A DNA stretch of 5,540 nucleotides from an uncultured Limnohabitans sp. GTDB taxonomy: Bacteria > Pseudomonadota > Gammaproteobacteria > Burkholderiales > Burkholderiaceae_C. The DNA lies in the NCBI RefSeq assembly GCF_937889215.1, contig NZ_CALBEX010000276.1:1-5540 (forward strand), in the 5' to 3' direction. The position numbers and the translations under genes are program-made. Below, piece after piece: positions 1 to 5,540 of this stretch (position 1 is its first letter; each line of letters opens with the position of its first letter). The notes beneath the pieces were generated by a model. It was given only the letters and a program-made list of their open reading frames with translations, did no database searches and was not told the DNA's origin.

Positions 1-222
1 TTTCAATTGGCCATCCCCTGCGTTTTGTCGGTCATTTGTGCCCGAGTACTCCAAGCTCCCGAAGTTTCTTTGCTTGGCATGCTCGAAGTGGTGTTTGGCA
101 TCGCCTTGGCTTGGTGGGGTGCCAACGAAGCGCCACAAATGAGCGTATTGTTGGGCGGCTCCCTGGTCTTGGGGGCTTTGCTCATGAACCAATGGTTAGG
201 CTGGAGACAAAACAATGTCTGA
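1..222 (+). CDS. DMT/EamA-family transporter, C-terminal fragment
   Basis: This is the last 73 residues of a gene that begins before the window, read in frame from base 1 to the TGA at 220-222. The segment is strongly hydrophobic, with about three membrane-spanning stretches (roughly residues 3-17, 24-42 and 47-68) and a short polar tail, WRQNNV. The phrase LGMLEVVFGIALAWWGANE followed by LLGGSLVLGALL resembles the last helices of EamA-domain drug/metabolite transporters, which usually read LEPVFG...W..LGE...LGG.LIL. These are inner-membrane permeases exporting small metabolites or amino acids; the substrate cannot be judged from this end. The stop lies 8 bp inside the next gene, so the two are probably co-transcribed and translationally coupled. 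Family assignment is fairly safe, specific function unknown. Confidence 0.75.
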   Translation, partial: FQLAIPCVLSVICARVLQAPEVSLLGMLEVVFGIALAWWGANEAPQMSVLLGGSLVLGALLMNQWLGWRQNNV

Positions 223-1297
223 TGTCATCGCACAAATCGAAGGCCGCATCGGCTGTATCACCCTCAACCGCCCTAAAGCGCTCAACGCCTTGTCACTCGA
301 CATGGTGCGGGCTCTGACGCAGGCCTTGCTGGACTGGCAAGACAACCCGCAAGTGCTGGCCGTGGCGGTGCGAGGCACCGGCAAAGAAGGCCCATTTGGC
401 GCTTTCTGCGCTGGCGGTGACATTCGGTTTTTCCACCAAGCCGCCCATGCTGGCGACGCGTCTTTGGGTGACTTTTTCACCGAAGAGTACCGCCTTAACC
501 ACTTGATCCACACTTACAGCAAACCCTACATCGCGTTCATGGACGGCATCGTCATGGGCGGCGGCATGGGCATCAGCCAAGGCGCCAGCGTGCGGGTGGT
601 GACCGAGCGCACCAAAATGGCCATGCCAGAAACCAACATCGGTCTGTTTCCGGACGTGGGCGGCGGTTATTTTCTGAGCCGTTGCCCGGGGCGACTGGGT
701 GAATACTTGGGCCTGACGGGACAGATGATTGGTGGTGCCCAGGCGGTGGCAGCCAAGCTCGCCGACATCGCGCTGCCCAGTGGCATGCTGGAGCCCATCT
801 GGCAAACCTTGATCAGCAGCCCCTTTGAGAACGCCGAATCGGTGGAGCGCTGGGTCTTGGCGCAGGCCGGTGCCATGTTGCCCGAAAAGCTCACGCCCCA
901 GCCCCAAATCGACGAAGTTTTTGGTTTGCAGAATGTTGCCGACATGCTGACCCGTTTAGAGTCAGAGTCGGACGAGTGGAGTCAAAAAACGGCCCATGCT
1001 TTGCGTCACCGTTCACCCTTGATGCTGCATGTGGTGCTGGAGCAAATTCGCCGCGCCCGCCAAATGAGTTTGGCCGATGACTTGCGCATGGAGCGCGACA
1101 TGGTGCACCACTGTTTCCACCTGCGTGCTGTGGGTGACAGTGACACGGTGGAAGGCATTCGGGCCTTGGCCATTGACAAGGACCACAGCCCCCAATGGAA
1201 ACCGGCCCGTGTGGAAGATGTGGACTTGTCGGAGGCGGCGCGTTTCTTTGCGAGCCCTTGGCCCTCGGACCACCACCCGTTGCGCGACTTGGCGTGA
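215..1297 (+). CDS. Enoyl-CoA hydratase/isomerase family protein, probable 3-hydroxyisobutyryl-CoA hydrolase
   Basis: This complete 360-residue protein belongs to the crotonase superfamily and its HIBCH-like branch. That branch hydrolyses 3-hydroxyisobutyryl-CoA to 3-hydroxyisobutyrate and CoA in valine breakdown, in the cytoplasm. The oxyanion-hole region FCAGGD lies at residues 64-69 and the second glycine-rich stretch GIVMGGGMG at 111-119. The signature AMPETNIGLFPDVGGGYFLS (136-155) places Glu139 and Asp147 eight residues apart, like the catalytic pair known from human HIBCH. A late IDKDHSPQW segment (320-328) and the length (plain enoyl-CoA hydratases are about 260 residues) also favour HIBCH. 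The ATG at 215 has a GGAG at 203-206 and overlaps the upstream stop by 8 bp. No other valine-pathway gene is visible, so a related short-chain acyl-CoA substrate is possible. Confidence 0.85.
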   Translation: MSDVIAQIEGRIGCITLNRPKALNALSLDMVRALTQALLDWQDNPQVLAVAVRGTGKEGPFGAFCAGGDIRFFHQAAHAGDASLGDFFTEEYRLNHLIHTYSKPYIAFMDGIVMGGGMGISQGASVRVVTERTKMAMPETNIGLFPDVGGGYFLSRCPGRLGEYLGLTGQMIGGAQAVAAKLADIALPSGMLEPIWQTLISSPFENAESVERWVLAQAGAMLPEKLTPQPQIDEVFGLQNVADMLTRLESESDEWSQKTAHALRHRSPLMLHVVLEQIRRARQMSLADDLRMERDMVHHCFHLRAVGDSDTVEGIRALAIDKDHSPQWKPARVEDVDLSEAARFFASPWPSDHHPLRDLA

Positions 1298-1300
1298 CTT

Positions 1301-1320
1301 GTCGGGCCTTCAGGTCCGAC
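1301..1320. terminator. Hairpin between convergent genes, possible bidirectional terminator
   Basis: An 8-bp inverted repeat (GTCGGGCC, loop TTCA, GGTCCGAC, with one G-T wobble) begins 4 bases after the hydrolase stop and lies between that gene and the convergent smpB end. A C7T5 run follows at 1325-1336, with a weaker 5-bp pairing (TGCCC at 1323-1327, GGGCA at 1337-1341). There is no T-run directly after the stem on either strand, so it is not a textbook rho-independent terminator. The position between two convergent stop codons is the main reason to call it. Confidence 0.45.
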
Positions 1321-1357
1321 GCTGCCCCCCCTTTTTGGGCAAGTCCACGTCAGCTGG

Positions 1358-1852
1358 TCAGCGGTCGCGGTGGCGGCTTTTCATGGCCCGCTCTACCTCG
1401 CGCTTGCCTTCACGGTCCTTGATGGTGTCGCGCTTGTCATGCTCGGCCTTGCCTTTGGCCAGCGCAATGTCGCATTTCACTTTGCCTGACTTCCAATGCA
1501 AGTTGATGGGCACCAGGGTGTAGCCCTTTTGTTCAATCTTGCCGATCAGGCGCTTGATCTCTTCTTTGTTCAGCAACAATTTGCGCGTGCGTGCGGCTTC
1601 GGGGTTGATGTGGGTGGACGCGGTTTTGAGCGGGTTGATCAGGCAACCAATGATGAACAACTCGCCATTGCGGATGACCACATAGCCATCGGTCAGTTGC
1701 ACCTTGCCTTCGCGGATGGCCTTGACCTCCCAGCCTTCCAACACCATGCCTGCCTCGTAGCGCTCTTCAAAAAAGTAGTCAAACGACGCTTTTTTGTTCT
1801 CGGCGATCTTGGCAAATACGGGTGCAGAAGGGGATTTTTTGGTGGTGGCCAT
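1358..1852 (-). CDS. smpB: SsrA-binding protein SmpB
   Basis: SmpB binds tmRNA (SsrA) and delivers it to stalled ribosomes, so the nascent peptide is tagged for degradation and the ribosome freed. The protein is 164 residues, close to the usual length near 160. The core shows [20 protein letters not shown] (residues 19-38), then [19 protein letters not shown] (40-58), the RTRKLLL segment (89-95) and a basic tail with [11 protein letters not shown] (138-148). The tail becomes a helix in the empty mRNA channel in known complexes. The ATG at 1852 is chosen because homology begins there; the frame stays open to 2011, but that extension reads like random sequence and overlaps ratA. No clear Shine-Dalgarno precedes this start. 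The gene is divergent from ratA, as in E. coli, and convergent with the hydrolase gene. Confidence 0.97.
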   Translation of the reverse strand: MATTKKSPSAPVFAKIAENKKASFDYFFEERYEAGMVLEGWEVKAIREGKVQLTDGYVVIRNGELFIIGCLINPLKTASTHINPEAARTRKLLLNKEEIKRLIGKIEQKGYTLVPINLHWKSGKVKCDIALAKGKAEHDKRDTIKDREGKREVERAMKSRHRDR

Positions 1853-1865
1853 GAGGTGCAAATAA

Positions 1866-1882
1866 GGACGGCCTGGCCGTTC
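1866..1882 (-). promoter_or_regulatory. Hairpin in the probable smpB leader
   Basis: The plus strand holds an inverted repeat with arms 1866-1872 and 1876-1882 around a 3-base loop. Seven pairs form, including one G-T wobble, and the core palindrome is ACGGCC-T-GGCCGT at 1868-1880. On the smpB strand it ends 13 bases before the ATG, roughly where a ribosome-binding site would be expected or just upstream. It could be a translation-control hairpin or a protein-binding dyad. Neither role can be shown from sequence alone. Confidence 0.35.
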
Positions 1883-1929
1883 GCAAGTGCCAGCAGTCCG
1901 GATGCAAGCAAAGAGGCGTGGTGAAAAAC

Positions 1930-1935
1930 TACAAT
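1930..1935 (+). promoter_or_regulatory. Probable -10 box for ratA-rnfH
   Basis: TACAAT matches five of six bases of the sigma-70 -10 consensus TATAAT and begins 17 bases before the ratA ATG. I see no good -35 hexamer at 16-18 bp spacing. If used, transcription would start near 1941-1943 and leave only a few bases of leader, so ratA mRNA would be close to leaderless. That agrees with the absence of a Shine-Dalgarno before the ATG. Confidence 0.45.
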
Positions 1936-1947
1936 CGCAGCATTGTA
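1930..1947. repeat. TACAAT-N6-ATTGTA inverted repeat
   Basis: Two perfect 6-base arms (1930-1935 and 1942-1947) flank a 6-base spacer. The right arm reads TACAAT on the minus strand, so the dyad can be seen as two -10 boxes facing each other, one toward ratA and one toward smpB. Its last base is the A of the ratA start codon. A minus-strand promoter here would give smpB a leader of about 80 bases containing the 1866-1882 hairpin. No convincing -35 was found for either direction. Confidence 0.5.
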
Positions 1948-2387
1948 TGAAGAATATCCACAAGTCCGTTCTGATCTGGTACTCGCCAGAGGAAATGTTT
2001 CGCCTCGTCACCGACGTGGACCATTACCCAGAGTTTTTGCCCTGGTGCGACAAAGCCCGTGTGCTCGAAAAAGACGCCCATGGCATGGTGGCCGAGGTGG
2101 GCATCAGCCTGGGTGGCATTCAGCAAACCTTCACCACCCGCAACGAGCACGAAGAAGGCCGTTCGGTCGGCATGAGCTTGGTCCAAGGCCCTTTCTCCAA
2201 CCTCAGCGGCATGTGGCGCTTCACTCCCGTGGGCGATGGCTCGCAACGCGCATGCAAGGTCGAGTTGGATTTGCAGTATGGTTTTTCCAGCAAAACACTG
2301 GCCGCTTTGGTCGGGCCGGTGTTCGACAAGATCGCCGCCAGCTTGGTCGATGCTTTCGTCAAGCGTGCTGAAGCGGTTTATGGCTGA
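1947..2387 (+). CDS. ratA: RatA family START-domain protein (ribosome association toxin / coenzyme Q-binding type)
   Basis: This 146-residue protein has the usual RatA length. Nearly the whole chain is one START/polyketide-cyclase (COQ10-like) domain with a hydrophobic cavity. The hallmark [12 protein letters not shown] is at residues 23-34, followed by [16 protein letters not shown] (51-66), [15 protein letters not shown] (78-92) and a long C-terminal helix [21 protein letters not shown] (126-146). In E. coli RatA was reported to bind the 50S subunit and block 70S assembly, while mitochondrial Coq10 relatives bind ubiquinone; which role applies here is open. The ATG at 1947 is chosen because MKNIHKSV is the family's typical N-terminus; an in-frame ATG at 1887 would add 20 unrelated residues. 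The stop overlaps the rnfH start by 8 bp. No Shine-Dalgarno is seen. Confidence 0.92.
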   Translation: MKNIHKSVLIWYSPEEMFRLVTDVDHYPEFLPWCDKARVLEKDAHGMVAEVGISLGGIQQTFTTRNEHEEGRSVGMSLVQGPFSNLSGMWRFTPVGDGSQRACKVELDLQYGFSSKTLAALVGPVFDKIAASLVDAFVKRAEAVYG

Positions 2388-2736
2388 GCCGATGGTGTCG
2401 GTCACGCTGTGCTGGAGCCTGGCACCACGCCATGTGCATGAAATGGCTGTGCTGGTGCCCCCAGGCAGTACCGTGCAAGCGGTGCTTGACCAAGGCGTTG
2501 CGAAAGGCCTGAACGCGGATGCGGTCCTTCAGGAAGCCCTTCATGTGATGCAACCCGCCATTTGGGGCCGCAAAGTGGCTTGGACGCACCCAGTGCAAGA
2601 AGGTGATCGCGTTGAGCTGTGCCGCCCCCTGAAGGTGGACCCGATGGTGGCACGCCGACAGCGCTTCAAGCGCCAGGGCAAAGGCCGCACGGGCCTCTTT
2701 GCCAACCGCAAAAGCGGCTCGGCAGCCGGTTATTGA
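2380..2736 (+). CDS. rnfH: RnfH family ubiquitin-like protein (RatB)
   Basis: The 118-residue product belongs to the RnfH family, small beta-grasp (ubiquitin-like) proteins. Residues 6-15 form the opening strand (VSVTLCWSLA). The family signature EGDRVELCRPLKVDPMVARR lies at 74-93, followed by a basic tail (RQRFKRQGKGRTGLFANRK) that is longer than in E. coli RnfH (96 residues). Biochemical function is unsettled: the name comes from the rnf electron-transport cluster of Rhodobacter, and the gene is called ratB beside ratA, where it was first suspected to be an antitoxin. The ATG at 2380 overlaps the ratA stop; a second in-frame ATG at 2392, just before the conserved VSVTL strand, is an equally reasonable start. 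Neither has a strong ribosome-binding site, so coupling to ratA translation is likely. Confidence 0.9.
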   Translation: MAEPMVSVTLCWSLAPRHVHEMAVLVPPGSTVQAVLDQGVAKGLNADAVLQEALHVMQPAIWGRKVAWTHPVQEGDRVELCRPLKVDPMVARRQRFKRQGKGRTGLFANRKSGSAAGY

Positions 2737-2756
2737 CCACAGGCATCCCCATCACC

Positions 2757-3665
2757 ATGCAAGCCCTACTGAACGCCATCGGCCAGATGCAACGCACAGG
2801 CGATGCCCATCGGGTGTTTCACGGCCGGGGCGGTTTGCACCCCGGCTGCGAGCATTGGACGCTCGACTGGCTGGCCCCCGTGTGGGTTTTGACCAGCTTC
2901 AAACCGGTGAGCGAAGACGAACTGGCCATCTGCCATCAAGCTTTGGCGCAGCGCTGGCAAACCCTGGCCCCCGGTGAACCGCTGAACTGGGTGTTCCAAA
3001 GCCGTGCGCAAGGGGAAGCACAAACTCGCCTCATGGCGGGCCGCGTGCCGGAGACGCATGTGGTGACCGAGCAGGGCGCCAAGTACCTGGTGCATGTGAT
3101 GCGCGGTCAAAACCACGGTTTGTTTCTCGACATGGCCGTAGGGCGCGAGTGGCTGAAAAACCACGCCCAACACGAAAACATCCTCAACCTGTTTGCCTAC
3201 ACCTGCGCGTTTTCGGTGGTGGCCTTGCAAGGCGGGGCCGCCCAAGTGGTCAATCTGGACATGAGCCAGGGCGCGCTGGCGGTGGGCCAGCAAAACCACC
3301 GCCTGAACGATTTGCCGCCCAAGGCCCGATTTTTGGGCCACGACATCTTCAAGACTTGGGGCAAGATCAACAAAATGGGGCCGTACGGCGTGATCGTGAT
3401 CGACCCGCCCAGCTACCAAAAGGGCAGCTTCATTGCGACCAAGGACTACGTCAAACTCATCCGCCGCTTGCCCGATCTGTTGGAGCCGCAGGGCCATGTG
3501 CTGCTGTGCCTGAACGCGCCTGAACTGGACAGCGCTTTCTTACACGCGCAAGTGGCCGAGGCCGCCCCTTCTTTGCGTTTTGTCGAGCGCTTGGCCAACC
3601 CGGCCGCATTTGCCGACATCGACCCCGAAAAATCACTCAAAGTGCTGCATTACCAAAACGCTTGA
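2757..3665 (+). CDS. Class I SAM-dependent methyltransferase, RlmI/RlmK-like (putative rRNA methyltransferase)
   Basis: This 302-residue protein has a Rossmann-fold methyltransferase domain from about residue 110 to the end. Motif I is ILNLFAYTCAFSVVALQGGA (142-161), the acidic residue ending strand 2 is Asp168 in NLDMS, and motif IV is VIDPPSYQKGSF (214-225). This pattern matches the RlmI/RlmK-like group and the Pfam family I recall as Methyltrans_SAM (PF10672). An N-terminal HGRGGLHPGCEHWTLDW stretch (22-38) is probably part of the family-specific region. I see no separate PUA or THUMP RNA-binding domain, unlike RlmI and RlmL. Substrate is unknown; 23S rRNA is plausible by family. The start at 2757, 20 bp after rnfH, is preferred because homology begins there; the frame is open upstream to 2619 inside rnfH. 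The Shine-Dalgarno (AGGC, 2741-2744) is weak. Confidence 0.85.
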   Translation: MQALLNAIGQMQRTGDAHRVFHGRGGLHPGCEHWTLDWLAPVWVLTSFKPVSEDELAICHQALAQRWQTLAPGEPLNWVFQSRAQGEAQTRLMAGRVPETHVVTEQGAKYLVHVMRGQNHGLFLDMAVGREWLKNHAQHENILNLFAYTCAFSVVALQGGAAQVVNLDMSQGALAVGQQNHRLNDLPPKARFLGHDIFKTWGKINKMGPYGVIVIDPPSYQKGSFIATKDYVKLIRRLPDLLEPQGHVLLCLNAPELDSAFLHAQVAEAAPSLRFVERLANPAAFADIDPEKSLKVLHYQNA

Positions 3666-3699
3666 GGGCCTTGCAGGGAAATCCCTTGGGTGGCACGGG

Positions 3700-3718
3700 T
3701 ACAATCCATTTTTTGGAG
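3700..3718 (+). promoter_or_regulatory. Candidate -10 box and Shine-Dalgarno of guaB
   Basis: The 62-bp gap before guaB contains TACAAT at 3700-3705, a run of six T at 3709-3714 and GGAG at 3715-3718, nine bases before the guaB ATG. The ribosome-binding site is clear. The promoter is only tentative: no good -35 lies at normal spacing (TTGCAG at 3671-3676 is 23 bp away). If used, the leader would be short, starting near 3712. I see no purine riboswitch; the gap is too short to hold one. Confidence 0.5.
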
Positions 3719-3724
3719 CCTTAG

Positions 3725-5197
<1,473 letters not shown>

Positions 5198-5215
5198 AAT
5201 CTGCATTTGATCACC

Positions 5216-5242
5216 AAGGCGTCTGCACCCCAGACGCCTTTT
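5216..5242 (+). terminator. Rho-independent terminator after guaB
   Basis: A perfect 10-bp inverted repeat, AAGGCGTCTG (5216-5225) and CAGACGCCTT (5231-5240), encloses a CACCC loop and runs into TTTT (5239-5242), then CATTTC. It starts 18 bases after the guaB stop and ends 25 bases before the guaA ATG. The stem is strong but the T-tract is short and interrupted, so partial read-through into guaA is possible. Confidence 0.85.
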
Positions 5243-5267
5243 CATTTCTCAAAGAACGACGCCTGCC

Positions 5268-5540
5268 ATGCAGCATTCCAAGATCCTGATCCTCGACTTC
5301 GGCTCGCAAGTCACCCAGCTCATCGCCCGCCGTGTGCGCGAAGCACATGTGTTTTGCGAAGTCCATCCCTGCGATGTGAGCAGCGACTGGGTGCGCGAAT
5401 ACGCCAAAGACGGCAACCTCAAGGGCGTGATCCTGTCGGGCAGCCACGCCAGTGTGTATGAGGTGGACGACAAAGCGCCCGATGCGGTGTTTGAGTTGGG
5501 CGTGCCGGTCTTGGGCATTTGCTACGGCATGCAGACCATG
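5268..5540 (+). CDS. guaA: GMP synthase (glutamine-hydrolysing), N-terminal part
   Basis: The reading frame from the ATG at 5268 stays open to the window edge, giving the first 91 residues of GuaA (full length about 525-540). GuaA converts XMP to GMP using ATP and ammonia from glutamine. What is visible is the start of the class I glutamine amidotransferase domain: [20 protein letters not shown] (6-25), the [12 protein letters not shown] strand-turn (54-65), and the nucleophile elbow [10 protein letters not shown] (82-91) with catalytic Cys85, equivalent to E. coli Cys86. The His-Glu of the triad and the ATP-pyrophosphatase domain lie beyond the window. The Shine-Dalgarno is poor (AAAGAAC, 5251-5257). 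The gene follows guaB but has a terminator in front, so it may have its own promoter or depend on read-through. Confidence 0.96.
   Translation, partial: MQHSKILILDFGSQVTQLIARRVREAHVFCEVHPCDVSSDWVREYAKDGNLKGVILSGSHASVYEVDDKAPDAVFELGVPVLGICYGMQTM

Noticed and set aside
293..907. A 204-codon minus-strand open frame opposite the hydrolase gene
   Set aside because: It is antisense to conserved crotonase motifs and has shadow-type composition with no domain.
1496..1924. A 142-codon plus-strand open frame opposite smpB
   Set aside because: The minus strand is unmistakably SmpB, and the plus-strand translation has no recognisable family.
1853..2011. A 53-residue N-terminal extension of SmpB
   Set aside because: SmpB homology starts at the ATG at 1852. 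The extension overlaps the ratA coding start on the other strand and looks non-coding.
2766..3497. A 243-codon minus-strand open frame opposite the methyltransferase gene
   Set aside because: It has low-complexity His/Ala/Gln composition with no family resemblance, while the plus strand encodes clear SAM-binding motifs.
3675..3686. AGGGAAATCCCT palindrome between the methyltransferase and guaB
   Set aside because: Only four pairs are possible with a usable loop and no T-run follows it directly, so it is too weak to call a terminator or operator.

Overview
The window looks like ordinary chromosome of a Betaproteobacterium, most likely Burkholderiales and probably Comamonadaceae. This placement is inferred from moderately GC-rich DNA (roughly 60 % by eye), a compact gene layout, TACAAT-type -10 boxes close to start codons, and the smpB / ratA-rnfH / guaB-guaA neighbourhood I associate with that group. 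No search was run, so the family and genus are not proven.

Layout. Positions 1-222 hold the C-terminal end of a DMT/EamA-type membrane transporter. It overlaps by 8 bp a complete enoyl-CoA-hydratase-superfamily gene (215-1297) that best fits 3-hydroxyisobutyryl-CoA hydrolase. This pair converges on smpB (minus strand, 1358-1852), the tmRNA partner in ribosome rescue. A 94-bp divergent region separates smpB from a plus-strand block: ratA (1947-2387, START-domain protein), rnfH (2380-2736, ubiquitin-like fold, overlapping ratA by 8 bp) and a class I SAM-dependent methyltransferase of the RlmI-like type (2757-3665). Then come guaB (3728-5197, IMP dehydrogenase) and the first 91 codons of guaA (from 5268, GMP synthase), with a strong hairpin terminator between them.

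How the genes work together. smpB, ratA and possibly the methyltransferase all touch the ribosome: rescue, subunit association and rRNA modification. GuaB and GuaA carry out the two steps from IMP through XMP to GMP. The transporter/hydrolase pair is probably a separate transcription unit with a catabolic or CoA-ester role.

I see no mobile element, CRISPR array, tRNA, rRNA or prophage gene, and no intergenic stretch over 300 bp. I found no convincing new multi-gene system. The points most worth a second look are regulatory: a TACAAT/ATTGTA dyad over the ratA start, a hairpin in the smpB leader, and a terminator splitting guaB from guaA. Another is the uncharacterised methyltransferase beside the ratA-rnfH pair.
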